From Methylorubrum suomiense (lineage in GTDB: Bacteria; Pseudomonadota; Alphaproteobacteria; Rhizobiales; Beijerinckiaceae), in the NCBI RefSeq assembly GCF_022179765.1, contig NZ_BPRE01000018.1, positions 1 through 64,000 of the forward strand: a DNA stretch of 64,000 nucleotides. The letters run 5' to 3'. A program made the translations under genes and the position numbers. The stretch's first letter is position 1; every line of letters starts with the position of its first letter. Under the pieces are notes generated by a model. The model did not search any database and was not told the DNA's origin. It saw only the letters and a program-made list of their open reading frames with translations. Shown piece after piece: positions 1 to 7,861 of this stretch.

Positions 1-1
1 C

Positions 2-376
2 GGCGCCAACATCCTTAACGGCGGCGGCGGCGCCGACACGATGATCGGCGGGGCCGGCTCAGACACCTTTGTGTTCTCGACGGCGCTGGGCGCGGGCAAC
101 GTCGATCGCATCACCGACTTTTCGGCTGCCGACGACACGATCCACCTCAGCAAGGGCGTGTTCACCGCGCTTTCGGGTGGAACGCTCGCGGCGAGTGTGT
201 TCAAGGACCTAAGCGTCAGCGGCGCGACCGTCGATGCCGACGACCGAATCCTCTACAACAAGACCACGGGTACGCTGTCCTACGATGCCGACGGCAGCGG
301 ATCGGGGGCGGCGGTACAGTTTACCATTGTCGACACGAAGGTGACGCTGACCTACGTCGACTTTCTCGTAGCGTGA
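2..376 (+). CDS. C-terminal end of an RTX (hemolysin-type calcium-binding) protein, partial
   Basis: The reading frame is already open at base 2 and stops with TGA at 374-376, so only about 124 C-terminal residues are present and the start lies before the window. The visible part begins with Gly-Asp-rich nonapeptide-like units (GGGGADTMIGGAGSDTFVF), the calcium-binding repeats of RTX proteins. A non-repetitive tail of about 100 residues follows, ending in hydrophobic residues (VDFLVA), as expected for a type I secretion signal. The tail motif DRITDFSAADDTIHLS is typical of the segment after the last RTX repeat. The protein is probably exported by an ABC/MFP/TolC system, but no such genes are in the window. 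A second RTX protein lies at 7.9-13 kb. The adhesin, protease or other role of the missing part cannot be told. Confidence 0.85.
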   Translation, partial: GANILNGGGGADTMIGGAGSDTFVFSTALGAGNVDRITDFSAADDTIHLSKGVFTALSGGTLAASVFKDLSVSGATVDADDRILYNKTTGTLSYDADGSGSGAAVQFTIVDTKVTLTYVDFLVA

Positions 377-650
377 GCCTCTCATTAGTCTAGGCGGTGA
401 TCACCATCGCCTCGGCTGACCAGATAACGGTTCTTAAGGGTATACCCTGGAGGAACAGCGTAGCTGAAACGATGATAGCTGCCCCGGCTACGCTGTCGCT
501 CACGCGACGAAAAAGTTGGCATTTGGCACGACGGCCAGGGGCCCCCTCTACACGAAACTGCAATCTCAGCTGGCACGCTCGACCTGATCCGCCCCCACTG
601 AAGTGGTCCGCCCTGAGGTATGGCCTGCGGGCCAGGACGAGGACGCACAG

Positions 651-929
651 ATGGGAACGAAGCGGCACAGGCCGGAGGATGTGGTCGCCAAGCTGCGGCA
701 GGCAGACGTGCTGATCGCGCAGGGCCAGAGCGGGGCCGACGTGATCCGATCTCTCGGTGTGACCGAGGTGACCTACTACCGTTGGCGCAAGGAGTTCGGC
801 GGCCTGAAGACGGATCAGGTCCGGCTGATGAAGGGTCTGGAGGTCGAGAACCAGCGGCTGCGCAAGGCGATTGCCGACCTGACGCTCGACAAGCCGATCC
901 TGCAGGAGGCGGCTCGGGGAAACTTTTGA
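651..929 (+). CDS. IS3-family transposase OrfA (copy 1)
   Basis: This is a 92-residue basic helix-turn-helix protein beginning MGTKRHRPEDVVAKLRQADV. An HTH of the form GVTEVTYYRWRKEFGG is followed by a leucine-zipper-like helix (LEVENQRLRKAIADLTLD), the standard plan for IS3 OrfA, which binds the IS ends and forms part of the OrfAB fusion transposase. The ATG at 651 is chosen because it matches the start of family members; the frame extends further upstream without support. The gene ends at TGA 927-929, and orfB continues in the -1 frame through a GGGGAAAC-type stretch just before the stop, where programmed frameshifting is expected. Compared with copy 2 (16359-16637) there are scattered substitutions but no break. 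Confidence 0.88.
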   Translation: MGTKRHRPEDVVAKLRQADVLIAQGQSGADVIRSLGVTEVTYYRWRKEFGGLKTDQVRLMKGLEVENQRLRKAIADLTLDKPILQEAARGNF

Positions 930-1856
930 GCTCTGCGCGCCGACGTGCCTGTGTCGAGCACATCGTGGAGAGGATGAAGGTATCCGAGCGCCGGGCCTGC
1001 CGGGCGCTCGGCCAACATCCCTCATCCTGAGCCTGTCGAAGGATCGACACAGCGCAAGGTGCCGCGGGGCAGAGACGACGAGGCCACGTTAACCGGCGAT
1101 CTCGTCGCGTTGGCTGAGAAGTACAGCCGCTACGGCTATCGGAAAATCAGCGCGTTGCTGAAGGCGGCCGGCTGGTTGGTCAACGACAAGCGCGTGGAGC
1201 GGATCTGGCGGCAGGAAGGCCTGAAAGTCCCTGCCAGGCAGCCCAAGCGCAGCCGCATCTGGGACGGAGACGGTTCCTGCCTGCAACTGCGAGCGGAGCA
1301 CCGGGATCACGTCTGGTCCTACGACTTCGTCGATGCGCGCATCCATGACGGGCACAAGTTCCAGATGCTCAAAGTCGTTGATGAGTTCAGCCGCGAGTGC
1401 CTGGCGATCCGGGTCGCGCGCAAACTCAAGGCGGCGGACGTGATCGACGTGTTGTCCGACCTGTTCATCCTGCGCGGCGTGCCTGGCCACATCCGCTCGG
1501 ACAATGGTCCAGAGCTCATCGCCAAGTCGGTACAGACCTGGATCGCCGGTGTCGGTGCGAAGACCGCCTACATCGCACCCAGCTCACCATGGGAGAACGG
1601 CTACGTTGAGAGCTTCAACGCACGGCTATGAGACGAGCTGTTGGACGGTGAGATCTTCTACACACTCAAGGAGGCGCAGATCGTGATCGAGAGTTGGCGA
1701 CGACACGACAACAGTGTGCGCCCGCATTCCTCGCTCGGCTACCGACCACCGGCCCCAGAGGTGTTCGTGCCTGCTTTGTCAGCTTGGCCGGCTGCGCTCA
1801 ACCGACCGGCTCAGCCGGCCAAGCTAACCGTGGCGCAGAGGCCGACACTGCACTAA
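920..1856 (+). pseudogene. IS3-family transposase OrfB (copy 1), disrupted
   Basis: OrfB carries the DDE integrase core of IS3 transposases. The core is recognisable: first Asp in WSYDFVDARIHDG, second in IRSDNGPE, Glu in WENGYVESFNARL. The gene is broken twice. A 22-bp insertion at 1022-1043, absent from the same site in copy 2, shifts the frame and produces a stop at 1028-1030. A second stop, TGA at 1629-1631, replaces the CGG arginine codon that copy 2 has just after the catalytic Glu region. Coding similarity continues on both sides, to PTLH and the TAA at 1854-1856. I infer recent inactivation, because the remaining sequence is still well conserved. Confidence 0.88.
1022..1043 (+). repeat. 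22-bp insertion inside IS3 copy 1
   Basis: Comparing the two IS3 copies shows that these 22 bases (starting TCATCCTGAG, ending TCGAAGGA) are extra in copy 1: the flanks CAACATCCC and TCGACACAG join directly in copy 2. The reverse complement of exactly the same 22 bases is extra in copy 2, at 16884-16905 and at a different site. The core CCTGAGCCTGTCGAAGG is partly palindromic. Confidence 0.9.
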
Positions 1857-1887
1857 CTTTGAACTTGGACCACCGCATGGGGGCCGA

Positions 1888-1989
1888 TCAGATCAAAACG
1901 CCGTCCGGATCGAAATGGAGCGGGCGCGGCCGCCCATCGGGGCCGATGACCATGATCGTAGGGGTGCCCGCAGGGACATGCTGGTTCAC
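1888..1989 (-). pseudogene. Start of a small gene downstream of the Mu-like ATPase (copy 1), cut by IS3
   Basis: On the minus strand a GTG at 1989 opens a 33-codon frame whose stop (TGA, 1888-1890) is supplied by the first bases of the IS3 right end. The peptide contains PTIMVIGPDGRPRPL. A matching frame at 17681-17782, downstream of the intact module, contains QPIMKIGPNGERYPL and is also closed by an IS3 end. The shared motif I-M-x-I-G-P-(D/N)-G at the same place in both modules suggests that this was a real third gene of the operon, truncated in both. Its function is not recognised. Confidence 0.5.
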
Positions 1990-2057
1990 GGCGACGACTT
2001 TTCTCTGAGGCGGTCAGCCGGGCTATCCCCGGCACAGGGTACGCAACGGAGGGGGGA

Positions 2058-3074
2058 TCAGCGCCGCGTCGGCAGGCGCTTGAAGCTGCTTTGACGCTCG
2101 ACCTTCGGGGCCGGCGTGGTGCGCGCGAGGTCACGTGCAAAATGTGGGAACAGCGCCAGCGCCTCGCGCAGGTGATCGACCTTGACCGTGCGGCTGCCCG
2201 CGGCATCTGCGAGCGCGCGAGCGGTGGGTAGCACCTTGCCGATGCCATCCGCGTGGCGGACTTCCGCCAGCGCGCGGCACAGCCGGAATGCCTCCGGGCC
2301 CTCGACGTCGTACTGGCCGGCGATCAGGTCCGCGTCGGCGTCGAGGATGCAGTCGATCTCCTCCCGGACCGGCAGGCGCCGGGCGATCTGCTGGATGGCG
2401 GCCTTCTGCGAATTGACGAGCTTGAGCGCTTCGTCGTTGCCGAGGAACAGCATCTGAACGCGGGCCTGCTCGCTGATCGCCAGCAGGTCGCGCGCCGCGC
2501 GCAGGCTGAGGTTCTGCGCCTCGTCGAACAGCAGGATAGGCGGGAAGGGACCGGCATCGCTGCACAGACGCTTAAGCGTCGCGGCTACGCCGTAGACCGT
2601 GGGGACACCCAGGTGTGGAGCCACCTCCTCCAGCAGCGCCATGGTCGAGTTACCCATGACGCCGGTGACGGTCACGAGGCCGACGGGAGGCCCTTCCATC
2701 GTCCCGGAGCGGCGCACGGCCTCCTCCAGCGCGCGCGTCTTGCCGACGCCGGGCGCCCCGACCACAAGCCCGTTGTGGCCGAACCGCTGACACCGGTCGA
2801 TCGCAGCGAACACGACGCTTGCTGCCGAGGTCATGACGAACGGGGTGTCCCGGCTGGCCTGCATTTGGCAGCGGGCCTCGAGCGCCGCCTTCCTGGCGGC
2901 TTCGGTCTCTCGCTTGGCGGCAAGTTCGGCGCGCCTCTGCACGACCCGCTCCTGATAAGCCTGTTCGGCGCGCTCCTCCTCCAGGCGCTCCAACTCGCGC
3001 TCGTGAATGCTGCGCTGCATGTAGAGGGGGAGGTGGGCGTATCTGGGATCGAGCGTAGGGGTGAGATCCTTCAC
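2058..3074 (-). CDS. Mu B/TniB-like AAA ATPase of transposition module 1
   Basis: This 338-residue AAA ATPase would be the target-DNA-binding and transposase-activating partner of the adjacent DDE transposase. The N-terminal ~95 residues form a charged, probably coiled helix rich in Glu and Arg (ERELERLEEERAEQAYQER). Walker A follows as GAPGVGKT and Walker B as ILLFDEAQNL, in the AAA_22-type fold of MuB and TniB. The start codon (GTG, 3074) overlaps the transposase stop as GTGA, which indicates translational coupling. The C-terminus ends in a basic tail (SSFKRLPTRR) almost identical to that of the ATPase at 17855-18961 (SSLKRLPTRR). This gene appears intact although its transposase is broken, so it may survive only because the decay is recent. 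Confidence 0.85.
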   Translation of the reverse strand: MKDLTPTLDPRYAHLPLYMQRSIHERELERLEEERAEQAYQERVVQRRAELAAKRETEAARKAALEARCQMQASRDTPFVMTSAASVVFAAIDRCQRFGHNGLVVGAPGVGKTRALEEAVRRSGTMEGPPVGLVTVTGVMGNSTMALLEEVAPHLGVPTVYGVAATLKRLCSDAGPFPPILLFDEAQNLSLRAARDLLAISEQARVQMLFLGNDEALKLVNSQKAAIQQIARRLPVREEIDCILDADADLIAGQYDVEGPEAFRLCRALAEVRHADGIGKVLPTARALADAAGSRTVKVDHLREALALFPHFARDLARTTPAPKVERQSSFKRLPTRR

Positions 3075-4800
3075 AGCAAACCTCTAGTACGTTTGGCGCG
3101 ATCCAGGGCGGCCCTGAGCTTGGCCTCCTTGGCCTCGCGCTCACGGTCGCGCCGCGCGGTCGGGTTTTCCACGATGCGGCGGCCTATCTCGGCGCGATCC
3201 CCGCCCAGCTCGATCGTGCCCTTGCTCCCCGGCATCGGCGGCGCGGGCTGACGACGGCCGGAGGCGATCATCTCCGCCTTTACGTCGATGGAGTTGAGGT
3301 CGGCCGCCTCGGCCCGGATCGCATCCCGGGCCACGCCCTTGCGGCGGGCGGCCTCCTCGGCTCCGGCTGGATCGAGGCGGGAATAGACCCGGTCGGGGAG
3401 GGCGATGCCGATAAGCGCGCCCTTCGCCGTCAGCACCGGCACCGCCTGCCAGCAATGATACTTCGGCAGGTGGACGCTGACGCGCTCGCCGGTGTGGCGG
3501 GCCAGCTCGTCGCAGTGGAACAGCTCACCGCCGACGCTGATCTTGCCGTCTACTACCTTCCGGCTGGCCTCGGTCGAGAACGCCGTCATCAGCGCCAGCT
3601 GATCCACGTCTGTGCGCTGCCATCCGGCCTCGACGGCCACGGCGTAAGCCTGTTCGGGTGAGCGGCTGGCAAGGTCGCCCATCTGCCGCTTGGTGTTGTA
3701 GAAGGTGAGCAACCCGCGGAAGTCGTTGGCGAAGTCCTCGAACGTGCCATCGAATGGGGAGGGCGCTTGGCCGAAATTGGCCGAGCGGGCGTTCATCCGG
3801 TCACCGCCGATGTAGCCCTTGAGGGGCGAGAGGATCAGCTGTTCGATCGTGCGGAACGCGCCCTCCAGGATGCCTTGGCGGCGGCATTGTAGGGGGTGGC
3901 GCGGATCAGCGGCTTGCCGCGGTCGAAGGCCTCACAGTCGAGGCCCGCGAGCTTAAGGGCGTCGGGTAGGAACTCGGCGAAGCGGTACTCGGACCCGTTG
4001 TCGAGGTAGAGCATCGCCGGCATGCCCCAATGCGGGTCCTGCGTCAGGGCGATGAAGCTGTCGATCAGGTCCGCGTTGCGGATCGCCGTGCCGGGCTCGC
4101 ACAGCACGAGGTCGATCCGTACTCGGCGGGTGGCGGCGTCGAGCCAAGCAATGCCCTTCGGGGTCGCGAGCGAGCCGTCCGAGCGCGCCACATAGACGTC
4201 GAAGTGATGCACGTCGCCGAACACGAGCTGCATCGGCGCGAGCCCGGAAGAGGTGAGGCGGGTGCGGGTGCGCTTGTCGTCCCACGCCTTGCGGTCGGTG
4301 CGGTACTCGTGGACGCGGCGGGCACTCCGGCCAGCTTCGACGACGGCCTTGGGTAGCTCACAGGCCGGCATGATCGTGGCGAAGTCGCCGCCGATCCCGG
4401 CCTTCAACGTCAGTTCGGCAAGGTGCTCCCCGGCTAGGCGCTGGACGACGCTGTAGGCCGCGCCGCCGCCCCACAGGTCGCGGATGCGCTGGCGGACCCG
4501 GCGGGCGATCGCCTCGCGGGCGTCGTCGTCCAAGGCGGTGGTGGCCGCGTCCCACCGGCGGGTGAGGATCGGCAGGCTTTCCGCCCTCACCTCGCGACGC
4601 TTACGCATCAGGCCGCGGATGCCGTTGATTGTGGCCTTGCTGACCTTGCGCTCAATGTCCCGCATGCTCGGGGTGAACGGCCGTCCGTTCGGCCCCATCG
4701 TCTCGACGCCGGCCAGCGCCTTCATCGCGGCGACGCGTTCGCGCGATCCCTTGGGGCAGGCGAGGGGGGTGCGAAGAAAATAGGTCCACCACTCGGCGCG
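3071..4800 (-). pseudogene. Mu-like DDE transposase of module 1, frameshifted and 5'-truncated
   Basis: Two frames (3835-5046 and 3071-3796) together match the 667-residue transposase at 18958-20961. The upstream frame has the first two catalytic Asp residues (FGDVHHFDVYV and YLDNGSEYRF). It then loses frame near 3873: where the intact gene reads GGCCTTTGGCC (+ strand), this copy has one T fewer. The break falls a few codons before the catalytic Glu of the KGLIEGAF segment, so D-D and E are separated. The first ~90 codons of the intact gene, with the Mu-type HTH, have no counterpart: homology starts near 4797, and upstream sequence is open by chance. The product cannot be a working transposase unless frameshifting rescues it. 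Confidence 0.85.
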
Positions 4801-4828
4801 TCGCTTGTCCCCTATTTCTCCACGTGCC

Positions 4829-5028
4829 GGTGGTTGAATTCGGGACACTGCCCAATAGCGGGTAGGAGGGGTTACGGCCTCCCGCCGGTACCCTAGAAAC
4901 TTTCCGGCCAGACTCTCAGCGCCCGGTTGAGATCGCGTCGCCCAATTTCTATTCATTTGAGTGTCGGTGGACGAAATCGGGGCACTGCCCAAAAGCGGGT
5001 AAGAGGGGTCACGTCCTCTCGCCGACAC
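4829..5028. repeat. Pair of ~65-bp imperfect direct repeats, transposon-end-like
   Basis: The segments 4829-4893 and 4964-5028 align over about 65 bases with the shared frame CGGTGG..GAA.TCGGG.CACTGCCCAA.AGCGGGTA.GAGGGGT.ACG. The second unit is bounded by TGTCGG and CCGACA, a short inverted repeat with the 5'-TGT start common at transposon ends. Repeated transposase-binding sites of this kind are known at the ends of Tn7/Tn552/IS21-type elements. Which element they belong to is not evident. Confidence 0.5.
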
Positions 5029-5046
5029 ACCATTGTGACGAAACAC

Positions 5047-5587
5047 CTTTACTCTCGAGCGGCCCCACAGGCCCCATTAGGCTGCATCTGTCTCGATTTC
5101 GCCGCGCACTCCTAGAAATTCAGAGATAGTAATTCACCTTCGCGGGACAGCTCTGCAGGCTTTGAACCGTGGTCGAAGCACACGTAGCAGATCAGCTCAT
5201 GAATTTTGCAAAAAACGGCTTTTCACACAACAGTTCTAGCCACGTTTTTTCTTCACGCAAACGGTGCCGTCTCCGATGCTGGGGGAGGAGGCTTGCACCC
5301 ATGTGCGGAAACTGGTCGTTTTCCGCACATCCCTTTTAGATGGAGAGCGCCCGAGTTGAGTAGGAAACGGGCTTTGGCGCTGCTGCTGAAACAAGGCGTT
5401 CGAGCCGGTAGAGATCGGTCCAGTTTGAATGCGCTCGTAGCCAACCAAGCGCGGGCTGGCATCGACCGTCCACGTGGCACGAACGGCGCTGACGCCACTT
5501 CCGATCGAGGAACGTGGGGCGTGGTATGCTCCTGATTCCACGCAGGAGCGTCTATAGCGGCCAGCGCAGGAATCCACCCGCCAGCCC
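5047..5587. other. Intergenic region with one perfect hairpin
   Basis: No convincing gene is seen in these 541 bases; the open frames lack family features. An 11-bp perfect inverted repeat, ATGTGCGGAAA (5301-5311) and TTTCCGCACAT (5320-5330), with an 8-base loop, is the only clear structure. It is followed by CCCTTTTAGA. It could be an operator or a weak terminator. Confidence 0.5.
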
Positions 5588-7066
5588 TCAAGCGATGGCA
5601 CGCGCCGCGTCCCGCACCTGTCGCGTGGCCATGTCGACCCGCCCGCTGGCTGCCGCAATCCTATCTATCCCGGCAGCGATCCCCGCTGCACCTTGCGAGG
5701 CAGTCTGCATGCTTCCCGACATCTCACGGGTCACAGCGGACTGCTCCTCGACCGCCACCGCGATCGCCGTCGACACCTCGTCCAGCGCCCGGATCGTGCC
5801 CTGGATCGAGCCGATCGCCTCGACCGCTTCCTGCGTTGCAGTCTGCGTGGCGCCGATCTGTCCGCGGATCTGATCCGTCGCCCGGGCCGTCTGTTCGGCC
5901 AGTGCCTTCACCTCCGCCGCCACGACCGCGAAGCCCTTGCCCGTTGCTCCGGCCCGCGCCGCTTCGATCGTCGCATTCAGCGCCAGCAGGTTCGTCTGGC
6001 TCGCGATGTTCTGAATCATCGCCACCACCTCCCCGATCTGGGCGGCCTGTCCGCTCAGACCGGCGACGATGCTCCCGGTGCGCTGCGCCTGCTCCACCGC
6101 CTCGCCGGCCATCCGAGCGGCGTTGCTTACCTGCTGGCTGATCTCGCCCACCGAGGCCGACAATTCCTCGGCCCCGGCCGCCACAGCATGGATGTCGCCG
6201 GACACTCGGCCAACCATGGTGGCCGCGTCGGCCGTCTGCCGCGTCACATTCTCGACCTCCTGCCCGATCGCATCAAGATCGATGCCAATCGCCCGCTGTG
6301 CCTTGGCGCGCCGTCGCCGCTCCAGCACCTGTGCGGTCACGTCGGTGGCGAACTTCACCACCTTGACCACGCGCCCGTCCTCGTCAGTGATCGGATTATA
6401 GGTTCCCTGGATGAACACCGCGCGCCCACCCTTGGCGAGGCGGTGAAACTCGGCCGTCTGGAACTCGCCGCGGGCGAGCGCTTCCCAAAAGCCGCGGTAG
6501 CCGGCACTCGCTCGCTCGGCCTCGTCCACGAACATGCTGTGATGCCGACCCCGCAACTCGTCGAGGCCATAGCCCATCACGGCGAGGAAGTTGGTATTGG
6601 CGTCGAGGATGCTTCCGTTGGGATCGAAGGAGATGACGGCCTGCGAACGGTGGAGCGCCGCGATCTGGCCGGCGAGGTCGAGATCGAGCGCCTTCTGCAC
6701 GGTGACATCGATGGCGACCTTGACGATCCTGACCACGCGCCCGTTCCGGTCGCGCACCGGATTGTAGCTCCCCTGGATCCATACCACGCGCCCGCCCTTG
6801 GCGATCCTCTTGAATTCGGCGGCCTGGTAGGTGCCGCTGCGCAGGGCATCCCAGAAGGCGCGATACTCCAGACTGGCGCGGTAAGCCGGCTCTACGAACA
6901 CGCTGTGGTGCTGCCCCTGTACCTCCTTCAGCGTGTATCCCAGAAGGGTCAGGAAATTGCCGTTGGCATTCAGGATCGTGCCGTCAGGGCGAAACGCGAT
7001 GACGGCTTGAGAGTCGCTGATCGACCCAAAATTTGCAGCTGCACCAGATGACACAAAATCGAGCAT
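5588..7066 (-). CDS. Soluble methyl-accepting chemotaxis protein with two PAS domains (BdlA/Aer-like)
   Basis: The 492-residue protein has no membrane segment. Two tandem PAS domains occupy about residues 15-130 and 137-252 and look like a duplication: VIAFRPDGTILNANGNFL and VISFDPNGSILDANTNFL start them, and each ends with an R-D/E-x-G-R-V-V-K-like PAC strand. The MCP signalling domain (about 260-490) has the conserved hairpin tip around SQTNLLALNATIEAARAG followed by GKGFAVVAAEVKALAEQTA, the CheA/CheW contact region. Two PAS plus a cytoplasmic MCP domain is the layout of P. aeruginosa BdlA (biofilm dispersal) and of Aer-like energy sensors; the ligand or cofactor is not clear from sequence. 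The gene stands alone among accessory elements next to two large RTX proteins. A 14-bp palindrome lies 73 bases upstream of the start. Confidence 0.9.
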   Translation of the reverse strand: MLDFVSSGAAANFGSISDSQAVIAFRPDGTILNANGNFLTLLGYTLKEVQGQHHSVFVEPAYRASLEYRAFWDALRSGTYQAAEFKRIAKGGRVVWIQGSYNPVRDRNGRVVRIVKVAIDVTVQKALDLDLAGQIAALHRSQAVISFDPNGSILDANTNFLAVMGYGLDELRGRHHSMFVDEAERASAGYRGFWEALARGEFQTAEFHRLAKGGRAVFIQGTYNPITDEDGRVVKVVKFATDVTAQVLERRRRAKAQRAIGIDLDAIGQEVENVTRQTADAATMVGRVSGDIHAVAAGAEELSASVGEISQQVSNAARMAGEAVEQAQRTGSIVAGLSGQAAQIGEVVAMIQNIASQTNLLALNATIEAARAGATGKGFAVVAAEVKALAEQTARATDQIRGQIGATQTATQEAVEAIGSIQGTIRALDEVSTAIAVAVEEQSAVTREMSGSMQTASQGAAGIAAGIDRIAAASGRVDMATRQVRDAARAIA

Positions 7067-7659
7067 CTTCGGTTCCTGTGCGAGGATCTACAGGTTCATG
7101 TCACTTAAATACACATCGTTAAATAACATTAAACGGCCCTATCAATTGATAGTTGGGCGGTGGCTCGTACGGTCCACATCGAAGCGAATGACCGTTTCCA
7201 TTTGCAAAATACACCCATTGGGGGTCAGGGTTGTATGGGCGGGATTTAGGCTTGATTCTCCAATAAATCAGCTCCGACCACTCTCGCCGATGCGATTTGG
7301 ATGTACCCCCCGGCGCACCATCGGCCTTGGTCTGTGTTGGATATCGGCCAGGACCATGCAAAGCGAACCATTCACAGGGAACTGGTCTTGTGGGAGGGCC
7401 TTAAAGCGGACATCGTAAGGGTCCGCATAGGGTCGAAAGCAGCGGTTCAAGCCGGCGCGTCGAGAGTTGGCTTCTAGCGCAAAACGGTCGCGTGCCTCCG
7501 AATTTGATTTCCTTACAGCGGTTCTGCACGCATCTAAGTGGCTGGAGAACGGTCGTTTTCTGTATACAGGCTAATTTCACGATCTGGTGCGCTTCGCGAC
7601 CCGGCGGAACGGATGTTGCCCGGTGCAGTCGCACATCGACCGCTGCATGGAGAGCCGCC
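7067..7659. other. Intergenic region upstream of the chemoreceptor and CsbD-like genes
   Basis: These 593 bases contain no recognisable gene. Base composition is more AT-rich than the neighbours near 7100-7140 (TTAAATAACATTAAA), a likely promoter zone for the minus-strand chemoreceptor. GGAAC at 7606-7610, upstream of the CsbD-like gene, resembles the -35 element of EcfG-type stress promoters, but no good matching -10 (CGTT) is seen at the expected spacing. Confidence 0.4.
7139..7152. promoter_or_regulatory. Perfect 14-bp palindrome upstream of the chemoreceptor gene
   Basis: CTATCAATTGATAG is a perfect palindrome 73 bases upstream of the chemoreceptor start codon. Its position and symmetry fit a binding site for a dimeric regulator; no regulator can be named. 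Confidence 0.4.
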
Positions 7660-7791
7660 ATGAGCAGCAGAACGGACAAGATCAAGGGTCTGGACAATGA
7701 GGCCGCTGGCAACATCGAGCAGGGTATCGGTAAGACAACCTGCAATGAGAATCTGCAGGCCGAGGGTCAGGCGCTTAATTACAGTAAGTGA
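7660..7791 (+). CDS. Short CsbD-like stress protein
   Basis: The ATG at 7660 opens a 43-residue frame, MSSRTDKIKGLDNEAAGNIE onward, that matches the CsbD family pattern: (D/N)K(I/V)KG...AG....G..TG...L.AEG. Usual members have 55-70 residues and a second G-K-rich half; here the frame stops after EGQALNYSK, and a Cys replaces part of the TGN motif. CsbD proteins are small, hydrophilic and linked to general stress responses, but their biochemical role is unknown. The short length suggests a C-terminal truncation, by point change or small deletion, or a genuinely short variant. I chose this start because the family similarity begins there. Confidence 0.7.
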   Translation: MSSRTDKIKGLDNEAAGNIEQGIGKTTCNENLQAEGQALNYSK

Positions 7792-7861
7792 CGGGTTGAC
7801 CCGCTGCGGATCGATCAGCTCCTCGGCGCCTGCTAACTTACTTGCAGGCGCCGGAAGAGCG

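Larger units (their letters stand above)
585..1890 (+). mobile_element. IS3-family insertion sequence, copy 1 (1306 bp, decayed)
   Basis: Terminal inverted repeats start 5'-TGATC(C/G)GCCCCCA: left end 585-609, right end 1867-1890. They enclose the two-frame orfA/orfB layout of the IS3 family. A second copy of exactly the same length lies at 16293-17598. I see no clear target duplication (the left flank ends GACC, the right flank starts GATC), so the flanks may have been rearranged. The orfB frame is broken by a 22-bp insertion and by a nonsense codon, so this copy is unlikely to move by itself. Its right end interrupts a small ORF downstream of the Mu-like ATPase gene. Confidence 0.9.
1888..4800 (-). 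mobile_element. Mu-like transposition module 1, decayed
   Basis: The module holds a broken DDE transposase gene, an AAA ATPase gene and the start of a third ORF, in the same order and with the same overlaps as the intact module at 17.7-22.1 kb. The repressor, the gp16-like regulator, the small DNA-binding gene and about 85-95 N-terminal transposase codons are missing. The 5' break lies near 4800, next to a pair of imperfect direct repeats (4829-4893 and 4964-5028). The 3' side is cut by IS3 copy 1. The proteins differ clearly from those of module 2, so the two are divergent relatives and not a recent duplication. Confidence 0.75.

Noticed and set aside
1022..1043. Reading the 22-bp blocks as part of the original IS, with frameshifting
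   Set aside because: The blocks are at different places in the two copies, and each site is uninterrupted in the other copy, so they are additions.
385..1050. Long minus-strand frames over IS3 copy 1
   Set aside because: They are shadows of the IS genes in GC-rich DNA; no domain or motif is visible and the plus-strand transposase explains the sequence.
2253..3251. Plus-strand 332-codon frame opposite the AAA ATPase
   Set aside because: Composition rich in Arg, Ala and Gly without motifs; it mirrors the minus-strand ATPase with Walker motifs.
2058..5046. Calling module 1 a recent duplicate of module 2
   Set aside because: The proteins and DNA differ throughout, so they are divergent relatives acquired separately or long ago.
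7492..7659. Upstream extension of the CsbD-like frame
   Set aside because: The added residues have no family similarity and are rich in Cys and Trp as in non-coding frames; the match begins at ATG 7660.
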